DNA from: Candidatus Leptofilum gracile
Lineage (GTDB): Bacteria; Chloroflexota; Anaerolineae; Promineifilales; Promineifilaceae
Direction of reading: 5' to 3'
Length of the DNA: 64,000 nt
Assembly: GCA_016713825.1 (NCBI GenBank)
Contig: JADJOJ010000008.1
Location: forward strand, 62,001-126,000
Part shown: piece after piece, positions 43,176 through 51,549 of the stretch
Position numbering within the stretch: the stretch's first letter is position 1
Layout of the letters: every line of letters starts with the position of its first letter
Notes under the pieces: generated by a model
The model's database searches: none
Told to the model about the DNA's origin: nothing
Seen by the model: the letters and a program-made list of their open reading frames with translations, nothing else
Translations under genes and position numbers: made by a program

Positions 43176-44516
43176 ATGAGCAAACAAATTATTATTATCG
43201 GTGGGGGGCCAGCGGGGATTGAGGCGGCAAAGGCAGCGGCCAAAGCAGGCAGCCGCGTAACGCTGGTGAGCGAAGGGCCGGTGGGCGGCCGTTCTGGCTG
43301 GCACAGCTTACTGCCCAGCAAAGTGTGGCTCTCCGCAGCAGACACGGCGGGGGTGCTGGCGGAATCGCCGTTCAGCGGCAGCGGGAATGTGCCCACGCCC
43401 GCCGACATTTTGCCCCATTTGCAGCAGCTCAAGCAGCAGTGGAACGGCCGTCTAGCCGAAGAACTGGCCCAACTGGGCGTCACCATCATCAACGGCGTGG
43501 CGGTATTTACCTCGGCCAACAGCGTGGTGGTCAACGACGGCGACGGCCAGCCGGTGACCACCCTCACCGGGGATGCCATCATTGTGGCGACGGGGTCAGT
43601 GCCGTTCTTCCCGCCCAACCTGAAGCCCAACGGCAAAACGGTCATTGCCCCCCGCTTTTTTAGCGGCTTGCAGTCTCTGCCGGGCAGTATCGTCGTCATT
43701 GGCGCAGGCGCGACGGGCACGGAGGCGGTTTACCTGTTCAACCGGCTGGGGCTGGCAGTGACCTGGATTGTGGACCAGTTTGGCGTCCTGCCCGATTATC
43801 CCGCAGCGGCGGGTGAGCTGATGGCCGACATTTTGGTGCGGCGGGGCGTGACGCTGGTGCAGGGCACGCTGGCGGATCATTTTGAAAATGAGGGAGATAA
43901 GATTGCGGTAGTGTTGGCAGACGGTAGCCGCCACGTGACCGAACTGGTGTTTGTGGCCATCGGCCGTTTTTCTGACCTCAGTCGCTTGAATCTGGAAGCA
44001 GCTGATTTGGCCGTGGAGCCGGGCAAATACCCCAACGTAGATGCGTTCTGCCAGACCCGCGTGCCCGGCATTTACGCCGTCGGCGACGCGGCTGGGCCGC
44101 CGATGGTGGCCAATCGGGCGATGGCGATGGCGCGGGTGGCTGGCCTGCACGCCGCCGGGGCTGAGGTTGCGCCGTACAACCCGCAAACGGTGGTAGCGGC
44201 CGTTTACGCCGAACCGCAGGTGGCGCAGGTGGGCGTTGTTGCCGCTGGAGATGGTTCGATTCAGACTGTACGGTTAGGGTTTGAAGCCGCAATGAAAGCC
44301 CATCTGCTGGGCGAGACGGAAGGGTTTGTCGAGTTGGCTTTTGATGGTGCGCGGAAAGTGGTGGGCGGAACGGCCGTTGGCCCTCATGCTGGAGATATTT
44401 TGGCACCCGTCGCTTTGGCCATTCAAGTTGGCGCCACTTTGGATGATTTGGCCGCCATCTTCGCCGCCCATCCCACGCTGAGCGAACTGGCTTTTGCCGC
44501 CGCCCGCCAGGCGTAA
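43176..44516 (+). CDS. Pyridine nucleotide-disulfide oxidoreductase-like flavoprotein lacking the redox cysteines
   Basis: 446 residues. FAD site IIIIGGGPAGIEAAKAAAKAG at residue 5, NAD(P) site GSIVVIGAGATGTEAVYLFN near 175, second FAD motif GIYAVGDAAGPPMVANRA near 300, and a dimerisation domain ending HPTLSELAFAAARQA. Where dihydrolipoamide or mercuric reductases carry CLNVGCIPSK, this protein reads GGRSGWHSLLPSKVWL with no cysteine. It therefore cannot use the classic CxxxxC disulfide and may be an NAD(P)H dehydrogenase, transhydrogenase or quinone reductase. Starts 24 bases after the membrane-protein gene. Confidence 0.85.
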   Translation: MSKQIIIIGGGPAGIEAAKAAAKAGSRVTLVSEGPVGGRSGWHSLLPSKVWLSAADTAGVLAESPFSGSGNVPTPADILPHLQQLKQQWNGRLAEELAQLGVTIINGVAVFTSANSVVVNDGDGQPVTTLTGDAIIVATGSVPFFPPNLKPNGKTVIAPRFFSGLQSLPGSIVVIGAGATGTEAVYLFNRLGLAVTWIVDQFGVLPDYPAAAGELMADILVRRGVTLVQGTLADHFENEGDKIAVVLADGSRHVTELVFVAIGRFSDLSRLNLEAADLAVEPGKYPNVDAFCQTRVPGIYAVGDAAGPPMVANRAMAMARVAGLHAAGAEVAPYNPQTVVAAVYAEPQVAQVGVVAAGDGSIQTVRLGFEAAMKAHLLGETEGFVELAFDGARKVVGGTAVGPHAGDILAPVALAIQVGATLDDLAAIFAAHPTLSELAFAAARQA

Positions 44517-44600
44517 AATCCGGGACACGGATTGGACAGATTTTACGGATAACGCGTTGAAAAGATCGGTTCAATCCGTCTCATCCGTGTCCCATTTTTC
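44517..44600. repeat. GACACGGATTGGACAG / TCATCCGTGTC word hairpin
   Basis: GGGACACGGATTGGACAG and the inverse AATCCGTCTCATCCGTGTCCC enclose about 40 bases after the flavoprotein stop. Another word-type hairpin. Confidence 0.55.
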
Positions 44601-44741
44601 TTCCACCCTGGGCGAAAATTGTGACGGGTTGATTAGAACGGCCGTTTCCCACCACCCATTCTTGCCCCCAACCGCTAAAATTGCCTCATCTACCCGCGCA
44701 ACCGCACACAAAACCAACGATTCACCACCGATGACCCTGTT

Positions 44742-44772
44742 TTGTCACCAAAATAACCGTTTATGATACAAT
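44742..44772 (+). promoter_or_regulatory. Candidate promoter for the second MoxR-DUF58 module
   Basis: TGATACAAT (extended -10, 44764-44772) with TTGTCA at 44742-44747, spacer about 19 bases. The moxR ATG at 44813 follows AAGGAG. Confidence 0.5.
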
Positions 44773-44812
44773 TGCGCGCACGTTTATTTCATCATCCAAA
44801 AGGAGCATCCAA

Positions 44813-45766
44813 ATGGCAGATATTGAAGCAGTGGCCAACACCATTGTAGAAAATGTGGAGAAGGTTATTGTCGGCAAGCGATCATCCGTGCAGCTCACCG
44901 TATTGGGGCTGCTGTGCCAGGGTCATATTTTGATTGAAGACGTGCCCGGCGTGGGTAAAACCGTCCTGGCCAAATCATTGTCCAAATCTGTTGGCTGCAA
45001 ATTTCAGCGCATACAATTTACGCCAGACATGCTCCCCAGTGACGTGACTGGCGTTTCTGTTTTTAACCAGAAAAACCGCGAATTTGAGTTCCGCCCTGGC
45101 CCTATTCATGCCCAAATTGTATTGGTGGATGAAATCAACCGGGCCACCCCCAAAACCCAATCTGCCTTGCTAGAAGCGATGGAAGAGAGACAAGTAACGG
45201 TTGACGGCACCACCTATCCGCTGGAACCCCCGTTCATGGTGCTGGCCACGCAAAACCCGATTGAGTATGAAGGCACTTTCCCCCTGCCAGAAGCGCAGCT
45301 AGACCGCTTCATGCTGCGCATTCGCCTGGGCTACCCCAGCAAAGAGCAGGAGATGGATATTCTGGATCGGCAGCAGTTTAGCCATCCGGTGAATGCGGTT
45401 AAGCAAGCGGTTTCGGTGGAAGAATTGCTGGCAGTGCAAACGGCCGTTCGCGAAATCTACATCGACAACCTGGTGAAAGCGTACATCATCGAAATTGTGC
45501 GGCGCACCCGTGAACATTCCGACGTCTATTTGGGCTCCAGCTCGCGCGGGGCGCTGGCGCTGTACCGGCTCAGCCAGGCGCGTGCTGCCATGTTTGGCCG
45601 TGATTACGTGCTGCCCGACGACGTAAAAGCGCTGGCCAGCGCCGCGTTGAGCCATCGCATCATCGTCGGCCCGGCGGCCCGCATAAAGGACATTGAACCC
45701 GACGCCATCGTGCAGGACATTCTAGACAAAGTGCCTGTGCCCGGTGGCCAAATGCAGGCTTCCTAA
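44813..45766 (+). CDS. MoxR-type AAA+ ATPase (second copy)
   Basis: 317 residues, paralogue of the gene at 38488. Walker A GHILIEDVPGVGKTVLAK, Walker B QIVLVDEINRATPKTQSALL, sensor 1 FMVLATQNPIEYEGTFPLPEAQLDRF, lid motif VYLGSSSRGALALYRLSQ. This copy has the more usual GVGKT loop; the first has GTAKT. AAGGAG supports the start. The DUF58 partner follows 20 bases after the stop, giving a compact two-gene module with its own promoter. Confidence 0.93.
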   Translation: MADIEAVANTIVENVEKVIVGKRSSVQLTVLGLLCQGHILIEDVPGVGKTVLAKSLSKSVGCKFQRIQFTPDMLPSDVTGVSVFNQKNREFEFRPGPIHAQIVLVDEINRATPKTQSALLEAMEERQVTVDGTTYPLEPPFMVLATQNPIEYEGTFPLPEAQLDRFMLRIRLGYPSKEQEMDILDRQQFSHPVNAVKQAVSVEELLAVQTAVREIYIDNLVKAYIIEIVRRTREHSDVYLGSSSRGALALYRLSQARAAMFGRDYVLPDDVKALASAALSHRIIVGPAARIKDIEPDAIVQDILDKVPVPGGQMQAS

Positions 45767-45786
45767 CCCACTCTGGAGGCCCCATC

Positions 45787-47094
45787 ATGTTTAAATTTAG
45801 ACAACAACGGCGAACGGCCGTTATCATTCTGGCCTTTATTGCCCTGCTAAGCGGCCTCATTACCGGGCGCGAGATTTTGTTCAACCTGGCGTACTTGCTC
45901 GCCTTGCTGCTCATCATCTCCTTTGCCTGGGCCTGGGCCAACATCACCTACGTCCACATTTCTCGCGTAACCCGCACCCGACGGGCCCAGGTGGGACGGC
46001 CGTTGGAAGAGCGCTTCACCGTGCGCAACACCAGCCGCATCCCCAAGCTGTGGCTGGAAGTGCGCGATTTCTCCTCGCTGCCCAACCATTTTTCCAGCCA
46101 CGTGGTGAACGGGCTGGGGCCACGCGCCAGCTACGTGTGGCGCACCACCACCATCTGCCGCCAGCGGGGGCGCTACCAGCTTGGCCCCATCCGCCTCACC
46201 AGCAGCGATCCGTTTGGCCTGTTCCCCATGCAGCGCGATTTAATCCCCACAACCAACGTCGTCATCTTCCCGCTGACGTTTGAAATTCACCAATTTGCCC
46301 TGCCGCTGGGCGTCTTGCCCGGCGGGGATGCGCTGCGCCGCCGCACCCATTACATCACCACCAACGCCTCTGGCGTGCGCGACTATGCCCCCGGCGACAG
46401 CTTCAGCCGCATTCATTGGCGCAGTACCGCCCGCCGCGACCGGCTCATTGTGAAAGAGTTCGAGCTGGACCCCCTGGCCGACATCTGGATTGTGCCAGAT
46501 ATGGCCGTCTTTGGGCATGTAGCCCCCCGGCAAGATTTGTCTGAAGTGAAGCCAAAGTGGGGCGAGCTGCCGGAATGGATGCGGCCACAAGAGTTTAAGC
46601 TGCCGGCCACCACCGAGGAGTACACGGTGACGGTGGCGGCCTCGCTGGCCCAATATTTTTTGCGGCACGACCGGGCCGTGGGCATGCTGGGGTATGGCCA
46701 AACCAACGAAATTGTGCAGCCGGACCGGGGCGAGCGGCAGATGAACCGCATTCTGGAAACGCTCTCGGTGCTGCGGGCCGAAGGGCAAATTCCCATCTCA
46801 GACGCACTCCATGCCGAATCCCATCTGTTCCCCAGGGGCACAACGGTGATTGTGGTAACGCCTACCACGCACGATGAGTGGCCCACGGCGGCCCGCCAGC
46901 TGGCCCGGCGCGGCCTGCGGGTGGTTACCGTGCTGATCAATCCCGCTTCTTTTGGCGGCTACCGCTCATCAGACGGCGTGCTGACCATGCTGCAAGCCAG
47001 CGGCATGGTGGCCTATGTGGTGAACAGTGGGGATGATTTAACGGCCGTTCTCAGCCAAAGCCACAAGCAAGGGGGGAATTTTACAGTTGTGTAG
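45787..47094 (+). CDS. DUF58 domain protein (second copy)
   Basis: 435 residues. Two N-terminal membrane helices (about 10-55) are followed by a beta domain (RGRYQLGPIRLTSSDPFGLF, the usual DUF58 lead-in) and the signature GVRDYAPGDSFSRIHWRSTARRDRLIVKEFE near residues 195-225. The C-terminal part is vWA-like without a complete MIDAS. Partner of the adjacent MoxR. In many bacteria a transglutaminase gene follows; here a PDZ protein does. Confidence 0.9.
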   Translation: MFKFRQQRRTAVIILAFIALLSGLITGREILFNLAYLLALLLIISFAWAWANITYVHISRVTRTRRAQVGRPLEERFTVRNTSRIPKLWLEVRDFSSLPNHFSSHVVNGLGPRASYVWRTTTICRQRGRYQLGPIRLTSSDPFGLFPMQRDLIPTTNVVIFPLTFEIHQFALPLGVLPGGDALRRRTHYITTNASGVRDYAPGDSFSRIHWRSTARRDRLIVKEFELDPLADIWIVPDMAVFGHVAPRQDLSEVKPKWGELPEWMRPQEFKLPATTEEYTVTVAASLAQYFLRHDRAVGMLGYGQTNEIVQPDRGERQMNRILETLSVLRAEGQIPISDALHAESHLFPRGTTVIVVTPTTHDEWPTAARQLARRGLRVVTVLINPASFGGYRSSDGVLTMLQASGMVAYVVNSGDDLTAVLSQSHKQGGNFTVV

Positions 47095-47141
47095 CTCGAT
47101 AGTGAAAGCTGCCACCTGCAACTTGCCACTAAAAGTTTCCT

Positions 47142-48047
47142 ATGTCTGACGTGCAAAAACAAACGTTAACGATTGCGCTCATTGCCATTGGGGCCGTTCT
47201 GTTGTGCGGCGGATTGGTGTTGGGCGTATTTTTTCTTTTTGGCGGCGTGCGCACCGCCGTTGGCCCGGCTGCGCCCACCGTTATTTCCCCGTCGGATGGC
47301 GTGTACATCCAAACTGTGTTTGCCGACAGCCCGGCAGAAGCGGCCAACTTACGGCCGGGGCAGATCATCGTGCGCCTGAATGATGATCCGGTAACCTCGC
47401 CAGAGATGCTAACCTTGCTGCTGCAAAACGTGCCTGCGGGGGAATCGTTTACGCTGCTGGTGCGGGATGAGGCGGGGGAGGTTTGGCAAACAACGGCCGT
47501 TCGGGCCGCATCCCCCCCCTATTTAGGCGTCGAAATTGTAGATTTGCCCCTGCGCACACCCCAGGCCACAATCAGCACCCGCCCGCCGGTAACCAATCTG
47601 CCCACCGTCACTGGCATTGTGCCGGGCAGCCCGGCGGAATTGGCCGATGTGCGCGTGGGGGATGTGATTACGGCCGTTGACAACCAGGCGATCCTCAACG
47701 GGGACGAACTGCTGAACCAGATGGCCCAAAAAGCGCCAGGTGACACGGTGACGCTGATGCTGCGGCGGGGGGAGGAGACGTTGCTGAAAACGGCCGTGCT
47801 TGCCCCCAACCCGGATGATGCCACACGCGGGTATTTGGGGATTGAATTTGGCCGTAGGGTCAAGGCATGCCTTGACCCTACGGTAGTCGGCTTTGCCAAT
47901 CTTTCAAGCCATTGCAAGCCAGTGTCATACCCGCGAAGGCAGGTATCCACCTTGTTCACCGGAGTGGATTCCCGCTTTCGCGGGAATGACAAGCCGAGGT
48001 TTCAAAGATATTGCCTACACTCATTGTTGAAAAGCCAACTATTTTAG
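47142..48047 (+). CDS. Membrane-anchored tandem PDZ protein with repeat-derived C-terminus
   Basis: 301 residues. A membrane helix (LTIALIAIGAVLLCGGLVLGVFFLF) anchors two PDZ domains: residues about 45-130 (VYIQTVFADSPAEAANLRPG, PYLGVEI) and about 145-225 (VTGIVPGSPAELADVRVGDV, GYLGIEF). After GIEFG at about residue 237 the reading enters a 32-bp palindrome and then a second inverted repeat; the last ~65 residues are encoded by repeats. The original C-terminus was therefore lost or the stop displaced. It probably binds peptides or assists proteolysis outside the membrane. Last gene of the MoxR-DUF58 group, and overlaps the convergent HAD gene by nine bases. Confidence 0.8.
   Translation: MSDVQKQTLTIALIAIGAVLLCGGLVLGVFFLFGGVRTAVGPAAPTVISPSDGVYIQTVFADSPAEAANLRPGQIIVRLNDDPVTSPEMLTLLLQNVPAGESFTLLVRDEAGEVWQTTAVRAASPPYLGVEIVDLPLRTPQATISTRPPVTNLPTVTGIVPGSPAELADVRVGDVITAVDNQAILNGDELLNQMAQKAPGDTVTLMLRRGEETLLKTAVLAPNPDDATRGYLGIEFGRRVKACLDPTVVGFANLSSHCKPVSYPRRQVSTLFTGVDSRFRGNDKPRFQRYCLHSLLKSQLF
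47852..47883. repeat. 32-bp perfect palindrome in the PDZ gene
   Basis: CCGTAGGGTCAAGGCA and its exact inverse meet without a loop. It lies in frame at the point where PDZ homology ends. The GTAGGG(T/G)C(A/G)AGGC motif is shared with the element at 61468-61622. Confidence 0.75.
47924..47990. repeat. Inverted repeat with ATTCCCGCTTTCGCGGGAAT core
   Basis: GTCATACCCGCGAAGGCAGG...GTGGATTCCCGC...GGGAATGAC is an inverted repeat. Its core fits ATTCCC-N8-GGGAAT, the form of the neisserial dRS3 repeat; this is a similarity only. A second copy lies at 48724-48792. Confidence 0.6.
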
Positions 48048-48632
48048 AAGCTGCTGAAGGCACGTGATGGTTTCTGGTGTGTTTGTATATTGAAAGCTGC
48101 TCATGCCTAAATCGAGCGCGGCCTGAACGTTGTGTGTGCGGTCGTCGATGAACAGGGTGGTAACGGCCGTTGCCCCCAACATCGCCAATATCCGTAAATA
48201 AATTTCAGGGTTTGGTTTTGCCAGGCCTGCCTCATAAGAAAACAGAACGGCGTCAAATAAGCTGAGGTCGATCCACTCGGAAACCCTTTCTCGCGCCCCG
48301 GAGGTGGCATCACTTAAGATACCCAACTTGTAGTGCGGTTTTAAGGTTTGGATAAACCCTAACAAAGCACCGTCCCACACCCCCTCCCAATAGTCGTCCT
48401 GAAGCAAAACCCCATCGTCAACAGTTAATCCTAAGCGCTCGATTTTGCCTTGCCACAGATCTTCATTACTAATTTTGCCCACCGCCGCATCTTGATAATA
48501 GGGTGAATTGAAAACAATCTCGTCAAATTCGGCGCTGCTTAAACCACAGCGGTGTGCCCATTTGTCCGATAAAGACGTTGACGGCGCGTGAAACAACACG
48601 CCACCAATATCAAAAATAATCGTCTCAATCAT
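48039..48632 (-). CDS. HAD-superfamily hydrolase (IA subfamily)
   Basis: 197 residues from the ATG at 48632 (MIETIIFDIGGVLF). Motif I is FDIGGVLFH, the DxGxV form seen in YihX-like phosphatases; motif II is LGILSDATSG, motif III Lys is in GLAKPNPEIY, and motif IV is TLFIDDRTHNVQAA. The helical cap lies between motifs I and II. Probably a small phosphometabolite phosphatase in the cytoplasm; substrate unknown. Convergent with and overlapping the PDZ gene by nine bases. Confidence 0.88.
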   Translation of the reverse strand: MIETIIFDIGGVLFHAPSTSLSDKWAHRCGLSSAEFDEIVFNSPYYQDAAVGKISNEDLWQGKIERLGLTVDDGVLLQDDYWEGVWDGALLGFIQTLKPHYKLGILSDATSGARERVSEWIDLSLFDAVLFSYEAGLAKPNPEIYLRILAMLGATAVTTLFIDDRTHNVQAALDLGMSSFQYTNTPETITCLQQLLK

Positions 48633-48723
48633 GTTCCCTCCCAATTCCCCATCATTGAATCAAAACTCTGTAGCGATTGGACCTATTCAGGGGTCTACCT
48701 GGAAATAGATTGCAAAACCCAAT

Positions 48724-48792
48724 TGTCATTCCAACCAAGGCAGGAATCCACTCTAGTCGAGAAGATGGATACCCGCCTTCGCGGGTATGACA
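48724..48792. repeat. Second copy of the GTCATTCC...GGGTATGAC inverted repeat
   Basis: GTCATTCCAACCAAGGCAGG at the left and GGATACCCGCCTTCGCGGGT with ATGAC at the right, same family as 47924-47990. It lies between the HAD and desaturase genes. Confidence 0.6.
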
Positions 48793-48812
48793 TGTTACCA
48801 GCGATTTTCAGT

Positions 48813-49877
48813 TTACCGTGCCGGCAAGAAAATTGTGGGCGCAATGTCGTAAAAGCCGACCTTCTTTTCATACTCGTTGATCCGCTCAAACAGCTTCTTT
48901 ACCTTTTTCTCCACCCCTTCCACGTCCAGCAAGTCAAAAATAGCCGTCTCGCGCATGGGGCCTTCCAGAGTGGGAACTTCACGAATGCGGTTGATGCCCC
49001 GGCGCAGCGCCGCCCGCCCCTGGACGCCCAAATTCTTCAGGGCCACGTCCACCACATCCCGAAGATGCTCACGCGGGCCGTAAATGCCAGATTGGGCCAC
49101 AATTTCGGCAAAGCGGTCGTAGTTGGGAATGAGATTACCAGCGGGCATGGCAAAATATTGAATCACATCTTGCAGCGCCTCCAGCGAACGAGCCGGGTAA
49201 TAGTACAAAAAGAGCCGAGCACCTTCTAAAAAGAAGTTGTAATGTGCCGCCTCATCAATGGCAATAATTTGGGCAGCCTGGGCCAAAATGGGATCTTCAT
49301 CGTTGGCAAAGTCGGGGTTTTCGGATTTGCCCTGGGCGATGAGGCCGGTGTTGAGGTAGTTGACCTGCGTGGCCCGCTCTTGAATAACCGTGTAAAAAAT
49401 CATGTGCAGCGGATTGTCCCAGGGCAGCTCCCACGCTTTCTCGCGCAGGGTGTGTTTGTACTCTTCAATCCATTTTGGCGTGCGAAACCGGGAAAAGATG
49501 AGGGCATTTTCCCACAACTCGGCATGTTTTTCTTCTTCAGAGCCCCAGCGAATGTGGAAATGGGAACGGCCGTGACTGCGCCGAATCACCTTGAGCAGCG
49601 TCAGCACGTAGTCGGGCACGTACTGCTCCACGGCAAAAAAGCCTTCGATGATGTTGTTTAACTTTTCGGAATGGTCAGTACGCAGCTGCCGCCAGTTGAT
49701 ATCCAGATCGGGGTTCCAGTTGCGGGTGGCCTGCGAGCGGGAAACGTACCAGCGGTACAATCCCAGGAAGGCACGTTCAATCAGCAAATCTTTTTCCTGG
49801 TTGCTCAGCAGGCCGGGGGGCGTTTGGGGGCGCAACGCATCCAGCTCTTCCAGGATTCCATCCTCTTTAATTCCCAT
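48813..49877 (-). CDS. Acyl-ACP desaturase (ferritin-like di-iron protein)
   Basis: 354 residues from the ATG at 49877, which has AGAAGGAGA six bases upstream; a longer in-frame start at 49982 would include the upstream leader. Di-iron ligands are visible: Glu in EGFFAVEQYVPDY, EExxH in GSEEEKHAELW, Glu in TVIQERATQVNYL, and ExxH in AIDEAAHYNFF. The protein matches the FA_desaturase_2/DesA-type acyl-ACP desaturases that introduce a double bond into acyl-ACP for membrane lipids. An electron donor is not encoded nearby. Monocistronic. Confidence 0.9.
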   Translation of the reverse strand: MGIKEDGILEELDALRPQTPPGLLSNQEKDLLIERAFLGLYRWYVSRSQATRNWNPDLDINWRQLRTDHSEKLNNIIEGFFAVEQYVPDYVLTLLKVIRRSHGRSHFHIRWGSEEEKHAELWENALIFSRFRTPKWIEEYKHTLREKAWELPWDNPLHMIFYTVIQERATQVNYLNTGLIAQGKSENPDFANDEDPILAQAAQIIAIDEAAHYNFFLEGARLFLYYYPARSLEALQDVIQYFAMPAGNLIPNYDRFAEIVAQSGIYGPREHLRDVVDVALKNLGVQGRAALRRGINRIREVPTLEGPMRETAIFDLLDVEGVEKKVKKLFERINEYEKKVGFYDIAPTIFLPAR

Positions 49878-49983
49878 GATATTCTCCTTCTGGGGGTAAA
49901 ACCAACGGCCGTTTCCCAACAGCCAACGCTTCGATAGCAAAAACAATGCTACCCACTCATGAGCATAACACAATTTATTCATG

Positions 49984-50017
49984 AAACGAGGTGAAACGGC
50001 CGTTTCACCTCGTTTTT
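49984..50017. terminator. 32-bp perfect palindrome centred on the iterated motif
   Basis: AAACGAGGTGAAACGG and its exact inverse (49984-50015), followed by TT. The centre is ACGGCCGT. On the plus strand it ends in T5. On the minus strand it lies just after the miaB stop, and between miaB and the desaturase gene, so it is a plausible miaB terminator. Confidence 0.65.
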
Positions 50018-50044
50018 AATCAATTGATCTGGTACTTGCGGGGA

Positions 50045-51436
50045 TTACAACACCGTCAGCGGAATCATCTCAACGGGTTCTGGCTGCTCTGGCTGCGCGT
50101 CTGCGGGAGTGCCAGAGAGGCTCCACGGGCCAGCGTGCTCAATTTTTACCTGCACCAGCTGCCCCTTCAGCTCACGCGAATCGTCGAAGAAGACGAGTTT
50201 GTTTTGCGGCGAACGGCCGCGCCAGCTGCCTTTGTGTTTGTCCTCCACCAGCACCTCCACCGTTTCGCCCAGCCAGCGGTTGTTCCGCTCCTGGGAAATC
50301 TCTTTTTGCAGATTTTCGATCAGGTGGAAGCGGCGGCGCTTTTCGGCGTCCGGCACGTCGTCTTCCAGGCGGCGGGCGCTGACGGTGCCAGGGCGCGGGC
50401 TGTAGCGGGCCAGATGCACCTTGTCTAGCTTGAGGTCGGCCAGCACGTCGTAGGTGTCTTGGAACTGTTCAGCCGTTTCCCCCGGAAAACCTACGATGAT
50501 GTCGCAGTGAACGGCCGCATCCGGCACAATCCGGTGAATCCGCTCTACCAGGGCGCGATACTCCGCCTGGGTGTAGCCGCGCTTCATGTTGGCCAGCACC
50601 TCGTCGTTGCCCGCCTGGATGGGCACCTCGATTTGGGGCATCACCTTGGGCAGATCGGCCACCGCCTGGAGAATTTTGTCGGTCATGTAGTTGGGGTGGC
50701 TGGTGAGGAAGCGAATCCGCTGCAAGCCGTCGATGCCGTTGATGACGCGCAGCAGGTCGGCTAAATCTGGCCCATCGGCGGAGTCCCCTCCGCCAACGTC
50801 ATAACCGTAGCGGTCCACGATTTGGCCCAGCAGCACCACTTCCTTCACCCCCTGGGCCACCAGGGAGCGCACCTCGGCGGCAATTTCGCCGATGGGGCGG
50901 CTGCGCTCGATGCCCCGCTTTTGTGGGATGATGCAAAAGGTGCAGGCGTGGGAACAGCCGTAAACGATGCTGACCGGGGCCGAAATCAGCTTGCCGCGCT
51001 CGTTGGCGGGCAAAATCACCTCGCCGTCCATCAGGGCGTGGCGCTGGCTGGTTTCAGTCAGCTCCAGGCTCATATCCTCGCCCTGGCGCAGCAGGGAGAC
51101 AAGCGGCTTGCCGTCGGTGGAGGGCTCCATGAAGACATCCACGAAGGGAAACTGTTTGGCCAGGTGCTCATTGCCGCGCACGCCCACCACGCAGCCCATA
51201 ACGGCGATGGTTTTATCGGGGTGTTTTTCTTTTAACGGCCGTAAATTCTGCAACTTGCCATACGCTTTATCCTCCGACTGCTGGCGCACCGTGCACGTTT
51301 CCAGCACGATGACATCCGCATCTTCGGCGCGGCCGGTGGATTTGTAGCCGAGCTTTTCCAGCTCCGTGGCTACGCGCCGGGCATCGGCGTAGTTCATTTG
51401 ACAGCCTGTGATCCAGAAATGGTATTTTTTAGTCAT
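50045..51436 (-). CDS. miaB: tRNA-2-methylthio-N6-dimethylallyladenosine synthase
   Basis: 463 residues from the ATG at 51436 (MTKKYHFWITGCQMNYADAR); earlier in-frame codons lie in the word hairpin. MiaB is a radical-SAM enzyme with two Fe-S clusters that adds a methylthio group to A37 of tRNAs. The N-terminal cluster Cys residues are in ITGCQMN, LETCTVRQQSE and VMGCVVG; the radical-SAM motif is YGCSHACTFCIIPQKRG near residue 165. Further signatures are RIRFLTSHPNYMTDKI, VPIQAGNDEVLANMKRGYT and DIIVGFPGETAEQF, with a C-terminal TRAM domain. Full length. Confidence 0.94.
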   Translation of the reverse strand: MTKKYHFWITGCQMNYADARRVATELEKLGYKSTGRAEDADVIVLETCTVRQQSEDKAYGKLQNLRPLKEKHPDKTIAVMGCVVGVRGNEHLAKQFPFVDVFMEPSTDGKPLVSLLRQGEDMSLELTETSQRHALMDGEVILPANERGKLISAPVSIVYGCSHACTFCIIPQKRGIERSRPIGEIAAEVRSLVAQGVKEVVLLGQIVDRYGYDVGGGDSADGPDLADLLRVINGIDGLQRIRFLTSHPNYMTDKILQAVADLPKVMPQIEVPIQAGNDEVLANMKRGYTQAEYRALVERIHRIVPDAAVHCDIIVGFPGETAEQFQDTYDVLADLKLDKVHLARYSPRPGTVSARRLEDDVPDAEKRRRFHLIENLQKEISQERNNRWLGETVEVLVEDKHKGSWRGRSPQNKLVFFDDSRELKGQLVQVKIEHAGPWSLSGTPADAQPEQPEPVEMIPLTVL

Positions 51437-51469
51437 AAGAATTTTTGCCACAGAGGGGAGAATAAAAGG

Positions 51470-51521
51470 TGATGCGTGAAACGTGATGCGTGAGAAAATC
51501 ACGTCTCACATTTCACGCCCT
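51470..51521. repeat. TGATGCGTGAAACG word hairpin
   Basis: TGATGCGTGAAACGTGATGC plus GTGAGAA is identical to the left arm at the priA end (27838-27863). Here the right arm is diverged (TCACGTCTCACATTTCACG). Confidence 0.65.
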
Positions 51522-51549
51522 GTTTAATCTCCAGCCTGCACTCTTTTGT

